Below, in pieces: positions 54,082-62,858 of a stretch of 64,000 bases of DNA. Source of the stretch: Galbibacter sp. BG1. GTDB taxonomy: Bacteria > Bacteroidota > Bacteroidia > Flavobacteriales > Flavobacteriaceae. The translations under genes were made by a program, and so were the position numbers. The notes under the pieces are model-generated. The model saw nothing but the letters and a program-made list of their open reading frames with translations, ran no database searches and was not told where the DNA came from. Each line of letters begins with the position of its first letter. The stretch's first letter is position 1. The stretch is from contig NZ_CP058364.1 of assembly GCF_013391805.1 (NCBI RefSeq), positions 3,353,501-3,417,500 on the forward strand, written 5' to 3'.

Positions 54082-55305
54082 TTATTTTTTAGGATAGCAC
54101 ATGTAATATTTTGTAACCGGTTTAGATAGTGCTTTTAGGTTGAATTGATCGGAGGCTTTTGCAACATCTACAATCTTACGAGATTTCATAAGAATATGAA
54201 TATTTTGTTTGTCTAAATAATAAGCTTGATTCTCTATTAAACCACTAAAGACAAAGTATCTGGCATCTTCCTCGGTTACTTTATATTTATTAGTAAATTC
54301 GTTTATATGTTCGGTTATTTTCTTTTCTTTTATTGGTTTCTTCTTGATTTTTATTTTTAAAAGATCCCTGTTCAATAAAATTTTGCACAAGTTAGATAAC
54401 ACAAAATCTTCATTGTATTGCCATTCTTTCATTGCAGATAAGATATCCACATCATCTAAACGGGAGAATATTTCCAATATTTCATCGGTAAAATCATTCT
54501 TTCCTATTTCATTATCTAAAAAAAACTGCAGGGCAGTACTCGCATGCAGTTTCTTACCACCATGATGCAATTGCTTGGCGCGTTGAAGAATTCTTATTAA
54601 CAGCTGCTCTGCAGCCAAACTTGTTTTATGGAGAAATACCTGCCAATACATTAATCGTCTGGCAACTAAAAATTTTTCTACGGAATAAATGCCTTTCTCT
54701 TCTACCACCAAACTATCGTCTACCACATTCAACATGGATATAATTCTTTCGGAATTGATGTTCCCTTCTGAAACACCCGTATAGAAACTATCTCTTTTAA
54801 GATAATCAACACGATCCATGTCTAGCTGACCAGAAATAAGCTGATACATAAATTTTCGGTGGTAATCGCCCTTAAAAATCTGAATAGCCAACGTTAAACT
54901 TCCGTTAAACTCAGCATTTAAAGCTTCCATAAATTTCAAGGAAATGTGCTCATGGGAAATTCCATTTACGATACTATGTTCCATCGCATGGGAAAAGGGA
55001 CCATGACCAATATCGTGTAGGAGAATAGCTGCCAATAATGCTTTTTCTTCATCTTCAGAAATTTCAACACCTTTAAAACGAAGCACTTGAACAGCTTTTT
55101 GCATTAAATGCATACATCCTATGGCATGATGAAAACGTGTATGGTGTGCGCCCGGATAAACCAAATAAGAAAGTCCCATTTGGGAAATTCTGCGCAAACG
55201 TTGAAAGTATTTGTGTTCAATTAAATCAAAGATCAGTTCATTGGGAATGGTAATAAATCCGTAAATTGGATCGTTGAATATTTTAAGCTTGTTTGCTGTG
55301 TTCAA
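54082..55305 (-). CDS. HD domain-containing phosphohydrolase (dGTPase-like)
   Basis: A 407-residue protein with a metal-dependent HD domain. HTRFHHAIGCMHLM gives the first histidines, LLHDIGHGPFSHAMEH is the HD pair, and later DMDRVDYLKRDSFYTG gives the last aspartate. This is the arrangement of dNTP triphosphohydrolases and SAMHD1-like enzymes. It is conserved in this position, divergent from porX, in Flavobacteriia. The substrate (a dNTP, or a nucleotide second messenger) is not settled by the sequence. A TATATTTG promoter box precedes it, so it is the first gene of the lipid A operon. Confidence 0.93.
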   Translation of the reverse strand: MNTANKLKIFNDPIYGFITIPNELIFDLIEHKYFQRLRRISQMGLSYLVYPGAHHTRFHHAIGCMHLMQKAVQVLRFKGVEISEDEEKALLAAILLHDIGHGPFSHAMEHSIVNGISHEHISLKFMEALNAEFNGSLTLAIQIFKGDYHRKFMYQLISGQLDMDRVDYLKRDSFYTGVSEGNINSERIISMLNVVDDSLVVEEKGIYSVEKFLVARRLMYWQVFLHKTSLAAEQLLIRILQRAKQLHHGGKKLHASTALQFFLDNEIGKNDFTDEILEIFSRLDDVDILSAMKEWQYNEDFVLSNLCKILLNRDLLKIKIKKKPIKEKKITEHINEFTNKYKVTEEDARYFVFSGLIENQAYYLDKQNIHILMKSRKIVDVAKASDQFNLKALSKPVTKYYMCYPKK

Positions 55306-55330
55306 ACTAATAAAATTGTAAAATTACATA

Positions 55331-55338
55331 CAAATATA
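55331..55338 (-). promoter_or_regulatory. Candidate -7 box of the HD/lpx operon
   Basis: TATATTTG on the minus strand in the 43-bp gap between the HD gene and divergent porX, 25 bases before the HD start. The -33 region would lie inside porX. Confidence 0.45.
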
Positions 55339-55348
55339 CATCAATAGA

Positions 55349-56896
55349 ATGAATGAGATAAAGATACTTTGGGTAGATGACGAAATTGAGCTTTTAAAAC
55401 CGCATATTCTATTCTTGGAACAAAAAAATTATGCTGTAAAAACGTGTCAAAGTGGAACGGAAGCTGTTGAAGAGGTAAAACAAAACGTGTTCGATATCGT
55501 TTTTTTGGATGAAAATATGCCGGGATTATCTGGACTGGAAACACTTAACGAAATTAAGGCCATGAAACCCACACTTCCTGTAGTTATGATAACAAAAAGT
55601 GAGGAAGAAGATATTATGGAAGAAGCTATTGGCGCTAAAATTGCCGATTACCTCATAAAACCGGTTAATCCCAACCAAATTCTATTAAGTCTTAAAAAAA
55701 ACTTAGACCACTCCAGGTTGGTTTCAGAAAAAACCACCTCCAATTACCAACAGGAATTTAGGAAAATTGCCATGGATCTTACTATGGTAAATACTTATGA
55801 AGAATGGGTAGATTTATACAAGAAATTAATCTTCTGGGAACTTGAGCTTGAGAACATTGAAGATACCGGGATGACCGAAATATTAGAATCCCAAAAAACT
55901 GAAGCGAACTCCCAGTTTGGAAAATTCATAGAGAAAAACTATCCCTCTTGGTTTAATGGTGAGGAGGCGCCTACCATGTCTCACACGCTATTTAAAGATT
56001 TAGTAGTAAAAGAAATAGACAAAAAGAAACCCACCCTTTTAGTAGTTATCGATAATTTAAGGTATGACCAATGGAAAGCCTTTGAAGGCACCGTTACCAA
56101 TTACTACAAAAAAGAAAAGGAAGAGGCCTATTTCAGCATTTTGCCTACGGCTACGCAATACGCAAGAAATGCTATTTTCTCCGGTTTAATGCCTTCTGAA
56201 ATGGAACGCTTACATCCAAAACTATGGAAGAACGATACCGATGAAGGTGGGAAGAATTTACATGAAGCAGATTTTCTTAAAGATCAAATTCGCAGACTGG
56301 GATTGGACATTACTTGGGAGTACCATAAAGTATCCAACTTAAAACTTGGTAAACAACTAGCACAAAACTTTAGATCGCAAAAAGAAAATGACCTTACTGT
56401 GGTAGTTTACAATTTTGTGGACATGCTTTCCCATTCTAAAACAGAAATGGAAGTTGTAAAAGAACTAGCTTCTAATGATAAGGCTTACCGTTCTTTAACC
56501 CAAAGTTGGTTTAAGAACTCACCGCTTTTAGATATCATTCAGCAAGCGCAACAATTGGGCTTTAAATTAATTATTACTACCGATCATGGTACCATTAATG
56601 TAAAGAATCCGTCTAAGGTAATAGGTGACCGGGATACAAGTTTAAACCTTAGGTATAAAACGGGCCGAAGTTTGTCTTATAGTGATAAAGAAGTATTTGG
56701 AGTTAAGAATCCGAAAGAAATTCATCTGCCCACTATAAACATGAGTAGTTCCTTTATTTTTGCCAAAAACGACATGTTCTTTGCTTACCCCAATAATTAT
56801 AATCATTACGTAAGCTATTATAAAAACACGTATCAACACGGCGGAGTCTCCTTGGAAGAAGTAATAATACCCTTTGCTGTGCTCAATCCGAAATAG
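55349..56896 (+). CDS. porX: T9SS response regulator PorX (receiver plus PglZ/alkaline-phosphatase-like domain)
   Basis: A 515-residue regulator. Residues 1-120 are a CheY-like receiver with the acidic pair D10/D11, the phosphorylation site D54 in FLDENMPG, and K104 in YLIKPVNP. From about 200 comes a PglZ-type alkaline-phosphatase superfamily domain with the metal ligands VVIDNLRYDQW, LPTATQYARNAIFSG, NFVDMLSHSK and TTDHGTI. Known PorX acts with the kinase PorY and a sigma factor to switch on type IX secretion genes and hydrolyses oligonucleotides. No porY is adjacent. It is divergent from the HD gene. Confidence 0.95.
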   Translation: MNEIKILWVDDEIELLKPHILFLEQKNYAVKTCQSGTEAVEEVKQNVFDIVFLDENMPGLSGLETLNEIKAMKPTLPVVMITKSEEEDIMEEAIGAKIADYLIKPVNPNQILLSLKKNLDHSRLVSEKTTSNYQQEFRKIAMDLTMVNTYEEWVDLYKKLIFWELELENIEDTGMTEILESQKTEANSQFGKFIEKNYPSWFNGEEAPTMSHTLFKDLVVKEIDKKKPTLLVVIDNLRYDQWKAFEGTVTNYYKKEKEEAYFSILPTATQYARNAIFSGLMPSEMERLHPKLWKNDTDEGGKNLHEADFLKDQIRRLGLDITWEYHKVSNLKLGKQLAQNFRSQKENDLTVVVYNFVDMLSHSKTEMEVVKELASNDKAYRSLTQSWFKNSPLLDIIQQAQQLGFKLIITTDHGTINVKNPSKVIGDRDTSLNLRYKTGRSLSYSDKEVFGVKNPKEIHLPTINMSSSFIFAKNDMFFAYPNNYNHYVSYYKNTYQHGGVSLEEVIIPFAVLNPK

Positions 56897-57060
56897 GTAA
56901 CATATTTATGCTATTCCTTATAGAAAACCTTATATCCGATGTACGGTTAATATTATAAGTCTAACGACACATAAATGTTAATTTTTTGCAAAAATGTTAA
57001 AATGAGGTGTTTAGATTGAGTTTTTTTTCTATTTTTGATAAACCCTCAAAATTAACACTA

Positions 57061-57450
57061 ATGGCAAAAGCAATTGATAGAATTTATTCTATTATCCAAT
57101 CACTTGGAATGAGCGCTAGGCAATTTGATATGTCTATAGGCGCATCTAACGGTTACACTTTACGTATGAAAAAGAATCACGCCTCTGTGGGAAGTGATAT
57201 TCTGGAACGTATTGTAGAGAAGTATCCATTTGTAAACATTAACTGGGTAGTTACTGGTCATGGTACTATGTTTGGCACCGATACCACGAGTACGGCAGAA
57301 CAAGGAGTACCAGAAAGAAAACTTACCTATAAAGAAGTAGAAGCTATAATCGAACAAAAGATTAAAGCGCATCAAGAAGATGAATTAAATAATTTGATGT
57401 CTAAAATTAAACAAGAAATCAGTGCAGCTAAAAAAGAAGCTGAGCAATAA
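57061..57450 (+). CDS. Small helix-turn-helix (XRE-like) DNA-binding protein
   Basis: A 129-residue protein starting MAKAIDRIYSIIQSLGMSARQFDMSIGASNG. The first 70 residues resemble a Cro/CI-type helix-turn-helix with the ending INWVVTGHGTMFG, frequent in flavobacterial phage-type regulators. The C-terminal about 50 residues form an acidic coiled coil (EVEAIIEQKIKAHQEDELNNL). A GTG start at 57007 would add 18 residues of low similarity and is less likely. It is followed by a terminator shared with the convergent membrane-protein gene. Confidence 0.8.
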   Translation: MAKAIDRIYSIIQSLGMSARQFDMSIGASNGYTLRMKKNHASVGSDILERIVEKYPFVNINWVVTGHGTMFGTDTTSTAEQGVPERKLTYKEVEAIIEQKIKAHQEDELNNLMSKIKQEISAAKKEAEQ

Positions 57451-57480
57451 AATTTCGAAATTCATTTCATTTTTGATTAA

Positions 57481-57506
57481 AAACATCCGGGTCATTCCGG
57501 ATGTTT
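57481..57506. terminator. Bidirectional terminator overlapping a stop codon
   Basis: AAACATCCGG and CCGGATGTTT form a perfect 10-bp stem with a six-base loop; T-rich sequence follows on the plus strand. The minus-strand gene's last codons (His-Pro-Glu) and TGA lie in the right arm and loop. Confidence 0.85.
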
Positions 57507-58718
57507 TTGTTTTTGAAGCTCTGCATACAACAGCTCTAATTTGTTTAAATACTCTTGCGGCTCGTAAGAATCTTTATTTTTAATTAAGAGTTCAATTTCT
57601 TGCTTTGTGGCCGCTACCCTATTGCCATTTTCTTTTTCGGCCAAAAGCGCAACAATCTTAAAGGTTTCCACTTTTATTTTATCCTTTATTCTTTCTACTT
57701 TATGGTAATTATCAATTTTTAGGGATATCCAAATTAGAAACCCTGTAAGAATTATTAGAATAGGAAGTGCCTGCCATATTTCATTTTCGTGAATATATCT
57801 AACGTCAGGGCTTAAGAGTGAAATTAACTGATAAGCTGTAAGCACTATTGGAATTAGTATGAAGTATTTCCACCAGTATCTGGAAGTAAGAAACCAGAGA
57901 TTTAAATTAATAAAAAAAGTTAGATAAAAGTACGTAAAAAACCAGAAAAAAAATTTTACATTAGGTAGATTATACGAACCAATAGTGAACCAACCTAGTT
58001 GCCAAGTAGCCGTTTCAGGTGCTATATAATATATACGATCTATGAATGGGGTGGCAACAAAAGCAGAAATCAAAATAATACCTAAAAAAACTGCTAATGA
58101 GTTATTTTGTGACCAAGTATTATTTTTTTTAAATTCAGATTCATCTATGGACTGAAGTAATTCAATAATTTTTTGTTTTTTAGGATATTCCCTAGCATCC
58201 CTAATCAACTCTTCAAGTGAAATTAATATATTTTGATAATGATATATATTTTGAAATTTATAATTTAAAACTATTTCTGAATTCATATAATCTTCATTTA
58301 AACGATACCTAAAGGAATATTTAAGCTTCCTTGAAGCCATGATTATTAGAATTAAAAAAATCACACTCAATACATAAATTAAATATTCAGGTGCGGAAAA
58401 TGGCAGTTCTATATAATTATAGATAACAATGAACAATTTATACAATTCATTCGAAATAAGAATTAATACCCCGTATCTCCACCATTGATTGGAAGTGATG
58501 TACCAAAGTGTGTAGGGGATTAAGTGAGAAAAAAGTAAGCATGAAGAATAAACAGCATATTGAACCGTAGTTGTATCTTTTGACCTCAAGGTAAACAAAG
58601 TTGTTTCCCAAAGCTGAGAATCAGGAAGATAAACATGAATATATGTGATAAAAGATGCAAACAGTAATAAGCTTACTATAATAATGTCAGATGGTAAAAC
58701 AGATTTTATTCTTTTCAT
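57492..58718 (-). CDS. Tandem 8-TM membrane protein family, copy 1 (unknown function)
   Basis: A 408-residue protein of a family I do not recognise, with about eight transmembrane helices in two similar halves. The N half carries VYLPDSQLW (29-37) and LWYITSNQWWRY (71-82); the C half carries YIAPETATW (231-239) and LWFLTSRYWWKY (274-285), an offset of about 203 residues. After the second signature comes RYIHENEIWQALP (307-319), then the last helix and a cytoplasmic charged coiled coil (about 336-408, VERIKDKIKVETFKIVALLAE). The linker between halves (about 135-205) is soluble. It lies 17 bp after copy 2 and ends in a terminator. Confidence 0.8.
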   Translation of the reverse strand: MKRIKSVLPSDIIIVSLLLFASFITYIHVYLPDSQLWETTLFTLRSKDTTTVQYAVYSSCLLFSHLIPYTLWYITSNQWWRYGVLILISNELYKLFIVIYNYIELPFSAPEYLIYVLSVIFLILIIMASRKLKYSFRYRLNEDYMNSEIVLNYKFQNIYHYQNILISLEELIRDAREYPKKQKIIELLQSIDESEFKKNNTWSQNNSLAVFLGIILISAFVATPFIDRIYYIAPETATWQLGWFTIGSYNLPNVKFFFWFFTYFYLTFFINLNLWFLTSRYWWKYFILIPIVLTAYQLISLLSPDVRYIHENEIWQALPILIILTGFLIWISLKIDNYHKVERIKDKIKVETFKIVALLAEKENGNRVAATKQEIELLIKNKDSYEPQEYLNKLELLYAELQKQKHPE

Positions 58719-58735
58719 TGAATTAAATTAAAAAT

Positions 58736-59953
58736 CTAATTTTCATTTTGAATTTTAGAAAGTTGATTATACAAATTTTCCAAACGGGAAAGATATTCTT
58801 CTGGTTGGTAGTTGTCTCTATTACTTATGGTTGCTTCAATTTCTTCCTTTAGCTGAACAGTTTTGCTCTCATTTTCACTTTCAGCCAACAACGCAACAAT
58901 CTTAAAGGTTTCCACCTTTATTTTTTCCTTGATTCTTTCTACTTTCGAGTAGTTGTTTATTTTTAGGGATATCCAGATTAAGAATCCAGTAAGTAATAAA
59001 AGTATGGGTAAAGCTTGTATAATTTCATTTTCGTGAATATAGCGAACATCAGGACTCAAAACGGATATTAATTCATAGGACGTCATAATTATTGGCACTA
59101 ATAAGAAATATTTCCACCAATATGTCGAAGTTAAAAACCATATATTCAAACTAATAAACATTGTTAAATATAAATAGGTGAAGAAATAAAAGAAGTTTAC
59201 CAAATCATTAAATTTACTATTGGAAAAAACAAACCACCCCAAGTCCCAAGATGATGATTCTGGCGCTAAATAATAAATACGATCTATAAAAGGGAGTGTT
59301 GTTATAATAAAGACAATAAAGAAATCTCTTAATCGGTAGTTGGAAGAAGAATCATTTTCTTTTTCTATTTCCTTGCTATCTGTAAGAACTACGGCCTCAG
59401 CAGTAATATCCCGAGCTTGTTGCAATCCTTTTCTGTAAACCGCATTCTCTAAATTATTTAAGAAATTTCGGAACTGCTTTACGCTCTTAAACTTATATTT
59501 TAAAATATTATCCGCATTTATATCATTTAATCTCAATTTATATTTCAGAGCATATTTAGCTCTACTGGAAATAAAAACAAGTATAAATCCAACTAAAACA
59601 GCTACGATAATTTTTTGGTAAATAGCCAATTTAAATGGAATTTCAATACTAAAAAACACATAGACAATCAGCTTGTAAACTGAACTTACGAAAGGAAGCA
59701 ATATTATATTTTTCCACCATTTATTACAGGTAATGTACCATAATGAGTAAAAAACAATATGAGAGAACAGTAAGGAAATATTGTAGTATGCCAATAACGC
59801 TGATACATTTATAACATTAATAGTAAATAGTCCCAAATCCAAAGTTTTCCCACTTGGAACATAAACATGTGTAAAAGTTATAAAGGAAGCTACCAATATT
59901 AAAACAATAATAAGTAGATCAATACGCAGAAATCTTTTCTTATTGGCAAACAA
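58736..59953 (-). CDS. Tandem 8-TM membrane protein family, copy 2 (unknown function)
   Basis: A 405-residue paralogue with the same order: helix 1 (about 11-30), LWYITCNKWWKN (71-82), soluble linker, IDRIYYLAPES, IWFLTSTYWWKYF, SPDVRYIHENEIIQALP, last helix and a cytoplasmic tail ending SRLENLYNQLSKIQNEN. Its 3' quarter is nearly identical at DNA level to copy 3, while the 5' two thirds have diverged strongly. It is followed by copy 1 and preceded by a broken copy remnant. No catalytic motif of a known family is visible; HENEI could be functional because it is invariant. Confidence 0.8.
   Translation of the reverse strand: MFANKKRFLRIDLLIIVLILVASFITFTHVYVPSGKTLDLGLFTINVINVSALLAYYNISLLFSHIVFYSLWYITCNKWWKNIILLPFVSSVYKLIVYVFFSIEIPFKLAIYQKIIVAVLVGFILVFISSRAKYALKYKLRLNDINADNILKYKFKSVKQFRNFLNNLENAVYRKGLQQARDITAEAVVLTDSKEIEKENDSSSNYRLRDFFIVFIITTLPFIDRIYYLAPESSSWDLGWFVFSNSKFNDLVNFFYFFTYLYLTMFISLNIWFLTSTYWWKYFLLVPIIMTSYELISVLSPDVRYIHENEIIQALPILLLLTGFLIWISLKINNYSKVERIKEKIKVETFKIVALLAESENESKTVQLKEEIEATISNRDNYQPEEYLSRLENLYNQLSKIQNEN
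58777..59050 (-). repeat. Long direct repeat (copy 2 partner of copy 3)
   Basis: The DNA encoding the last transmembrane helix and tail of copy 2 matches 60222-60495 of copy 3 at a constant offset of 1445 bp with scattered mismatches and one diverged patch of about 25 bp. Confidence 0.75.
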
Positions 59954-59995
59954 ATTGTAAAATTTTTGGGGTTAGGCTATCGCAATAATAGAAAT

Positions 59996-60121
59996 TTATT
60001 TTTGAATTGAATTTAGCTTTTTATAATAAAACTCAAGCTTAGACAAATATATATCGGGATCGTAGTTGTCTTTATTATCAAATAAATAATTAATCTCTAG
60101 CTTCGTTAAAAGATTTTCACT
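59996..60121 (-). pseudogene. Remnant of a further copy of the tandem membrane-protein family
   Basis: The minus strand between copies 2 and 3 encodes, with no start codon and with a stop just upstream, a 41-residue stretch beginning SENLLTKLEI and containing DNKDNYDPDIYLSKLEF, ending LNSIQK and a stop. It aligns with the C-terminal tail of the intact copies (for example NRDNYQPEEYLSRLEN and QLSKIQ). Everything upstream of the tail is missing. It is therefore a deletion remnant of a sixth member of the cluster. Confidence 0.78.
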
Positions 60122-60180
60122 TTAAGTAATTGAGACCGTTTAAATTTCTTAAAAGCTAAACATAAAATAAAACTAGAAGG

Positions 60181-61413
60181 TTAATTCTTATTCTGAAGTT
60201 TAGTTAGTTGTTCATATAGTATTTCCAAACGCGAAAGATATTCTTCTGGTTGGTAGTTGTCTCTATTGCTTATGGTTGCTTCAATTTCTTCCTTTAGCTC
60301 AACAGTTTTGCTCTCATTTTCCCTTTCAGCCAACAACGCAACAATCTTAAAGGTTTCCACCTTTATTTTTTCCTTTATCCTTTCTACTTTATGGTAATTG
60401 TCAATTTTCAGGGATATCCATATTAAGAACCCAGTAAGTAACAAAAGTATGGGTAAGGCTTGTATAATTTCATTTTCGTGAAAATAGCGGATATTTGGAT
60501 TTAAAACGGAGATGATTTCATAAAGCTTTATAATTATTGGTACTAGCAAAAAATATTTCCACCAATATTGATTTGTAAAAAACCATATATTTAGGCTTAA
60601 AAATACAGTACCATATAGATATAAAACAAAAAACAGAAATAAGCTGATGCTTGGAAAAAGGGCAGTTTCTAGTTTCAAGATTTCCAAATCCCAAACTGTT
60701 TCGTCAGGGGCTAAATAATAAGTTCTATCTATAAAGGGTATAAAAACCATTATAAGTAAGATTAAATAGCCCCATATCCTTTTTTCATTAAAATAATCTG
60801 ACATGGATGGCAAACCAAAAGATTTACCTTTTTTCTCCGTTATTGCAAAAGCTTCAGCTAGAACTTCTTTAACATTTGCCTGATTACTCAAAATATCTTT
60901 ATCATAAAATTGATCTAAAAACAATTGATAGCGCCCTAGACTTCTAAACTTATAATTAATTATACTTTCTGCACCAATGTTATCGTGTTTTTGCCTATAA
61001 AATAATGGATAAGAAATTGTTTTAGTGACACAGAATACTATTACGACAAAAAAGGCGATTCCTATATACTTTAGATAATCAGTATTATCTATGGTAAACT
61101 GAAAACTTTGGAATACATAGTTAAAAAACTTATAAGATTCATTAACCAGCAATATTATGATTCCATATTTCCACCAATACTTGCAAGTAAAGAACCAAAT
61201 TGCATAAAACATCATACTTGCAAAAAGCAATATAGAAGTATATAATGCCATATATACGGTAGTATTGCTTATAATTTTAAAGCCCAAATACGGAATCTCC
61301 CATTCTTTTTCATAAGGACTTAAAATGTATAGATATGTTATAAAAGTATTTAATAGAATGGATAAAATTATAAACCAATCATTTAGAAAAAACCTTTTAA
61401 TAAATGAATTCAA
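60181..61413 (-). CDS. Tandem 8-TM membrane protein family, copy 3 (unknown function)
   Basis: A 410-residue paralogue: helix 1 (about 13-32), YILSPYEKEW, IWFFTCKYWWKYG (72-84), then soluble linker, DRTYYLAPDETVWDLE, IWFFTNQYWWKYF, NPNIRYFHENEIIQALP, last helix and tail ending TKLQNKN. In the RYIHENEI element tyrosine-isoleucine is replaced by tyrosine-phenylalanine, but HENEI is retained. The 3' end is mosaic: most matches copy 2, but the KIDNYHKVERI patch matches copy 1. It lies 69 bp after copy 4. Confidence 0.8.
   Translation of the reverse strand: MNSFIKRFFLNDWFIILSILLNTFITYLYILSPYEKEWEIPYLGFKIISNTTVYMALYTSILLFASMMFYAIWFFTCKYWWKYGIIILLVNESYKFFNYVFQSFQFTIDNTDYLKYIGIAFFVVIVFCVTKTISYPLFYRQKHDNIGAESIINYKFRSLGRYQLFLDQFYDKDILSNQANVKEVLAEAFAITEKKGKSFGLPSMSDYFNEKRIWGYLILLIMVFIPFIDRTYYLAPDETVWDLEILKLETALFPSISLFLFFVLYLYGTVFLSLNIWFFTNQYWWKYFLLVPIIIKLYEIISVLNPNIRYFHENEIIQALPILLLLTGFLIWISLKIDNYHKVERIKEKIKVETFKIVALLAERENESKTVELKEEIEATISNRDNYQPEEYLSRLEILYEQLTKLQNKN
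60222..60495 (-). repeat. Long direct repeat (copy 3 partner of copy 2)
   Basis: Counterpart of 58777-59050. The two are the most similar stretches in the cluster and would support homologous recombination deleting the remnant-containing interval. Confidence 0.75.
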
Positions 61414-61482
61414 TGATATTTGTATTTAGATTTGAGGTAACAAAATTAGAAAAATAATAATCTCCGCATTGATTTAGGATTA

Positions 61483-62715
61483 CTATTTTAATGCGGAAAG
61501 TTTAGCGTAGAGTGTTTCCAATTTTTCTAGATATTCTTTTGGTTCGTAAGATTTCTTGTTTGAAATAATAGCATTAATCTCTATTTTTATAGAATGATGA
61601 TTAATTTTCTTTTCCTTTTCGAGGTCCGCTAAACTTTCGATCACCTTAAAAGTCTCTATTTTTATTTGTTCCTTAATACTCTCTATCTGTGTATGGTTGT
61701 CGATTTTAAAAGATATCCAAACTAAAAAAAGTGTTATCATAGAAAGTACAGGTAGTGCTTGCCAAATTTCATTCTCATGAATATATCTTTGATCTACATT
61801 CAGCACAGAAATTATTTCGTATAAGCTAAGTACTATTGGTACTAGTAAAAAATATTTCCACCAATACTTACTTGTAAAAAACCAAATGGTGAGACCAATT
61901 GACATCGTTAAATACATATAGGTTAAAAGCCAAAAGAATATAGCAAAATTGTTGTATTTACTCGTAGTAAGTGTTATCCAGCCTAAATTCCAAACATTAG
62001 AATTTGGTGCTATATAATAGATCCTATCTATTATAGGGAGCATGAATATGACAATAATTATTAAAATTCCTAAAATTTTAGATTTCAAGGAGTAATTCTT
62101 TCCTTCAATTTTGTTTTCAGTATTTGTTTTTTCATCATCTGATATCAAAATTGCGTTTGCTATAAGTTCTTGAGCGTTATTTATTTCTTTCGTTGTTATT
62201 ACACCCATAAAGTGATTAAGAAAATTTTTATATTGACTAATATTCTTAGTCCTATAGCGTAATATACTATCCGCATCGATATGATTATTTGAAATTTGAT
62301 ACCTGAATGGATAATTAATTTTTCTTGAAACTATGAATAAAATGAAGCTACTACCAATGGCAATGAATAAATTAGGATAAGTTCCCAAATGAATCGGTAA
62401 TTCAATACTAAAAAAAATAAATATCAATAGTTTATAAATCGATCCTGCGAATAAAACAAGTATACCATATTTCCACCAATAGGTACAAGTAATGTACCAA
62501 AGAGCATATAATAGTATATGAGAGAGAAAAATTGAAAGATGATAAGCTGATCCCTGAGCAGAACTATGCTCTGTAAATTTCATTACGAATAAACCTGTGT
62601 TCCAAGTTGGAGATTCAGGTACATACACATGAAAGAAGCTAAAAAAAGAGGCAAATAAAATAGTAGCAATTATGATGCTTTCTCGAAAATTGATACGATA
62701 ATGGGACAAAAGCAA
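61483..62715 (-). CDS. Tandem 8-TM membrane protein family, copy 4 (unknown function)
   Basis: A 410-residue paralogue, the first gene of the minus-strand array. The signatures are VYVPESPTWNTGLF (30-43), LWYITCTYWWKYG (72-84), IDRIYYIAPNSNVWNLGW, IWFFTSKYWWKYF and DQRYIHENEIWQALP. The tail is the most diverged (DNHTQIESIKEQIKIETFKVIESLAD). The N half resembles copies 1 and 2 more than copy 3. It is divergent from tsaE with a 143-bp AT-rich gap that must contain the promoters of both. Confidence 0.8.
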   Translation of the reverse strand: MLLSHYRINFRESIIIATILFASFFSFFHVYVPESPTWNTGLFVMKFTEHSSAQGSAYHLSIFLSHILLYALWYITCTYWWKYGILVLFAGSIYKLLIFIFFSIELPIHLGTYPNLFIAIGSSFILFIVSRKINYPFRYQISNNHIDADSILRYRTKNISQYKNFLNHFMGVITTKEINNAQELIANAILISDDEKTNTENKIEGKNYSLKSKILGILIIIVIFMLPIIDRIYYIAPNSNVWNLGWITLTTSKYNNFAIFFWLLTYMYLTMSIGLTIWFFTSKYWWKYFLLVPIVLSLYEIISVLNVDQRYIHENEIWQALPVLSMITLFLVWISFKIDNHTQIESIKEQIKIETFKVIESLADLEKEKKINHHSIKIEINAIISNKKSYEPKEYLEKLETLYAKLSALK

Positions 62716-62858
62716 TATAAAAAGTTTTTGATTAAAGTATAAATTTATAAAGTTTATCTAATCCATATCCAATTTCAAACGTTTTAATTTTAAATAAAAT
62801 TTGTTTTATTAAATAAGCTATTAATTTTTTTGAACTTAATTTTACAAAAAATCAGCAT

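Noticed and set aside
57007-57060. GTG start for the helix-turn-helix protein
   Set aside because: The extra 18 residues lack similarity to the domain, and ATG 57061 is in the expected position.
57492-62715. The tandem array as a CRISPR-like or phage-derived repeat locus
   Set aside because: The repeats are whole protein-coding genes with membrane helices; there are no short regular spacers and no integrase or phage genes nearby.
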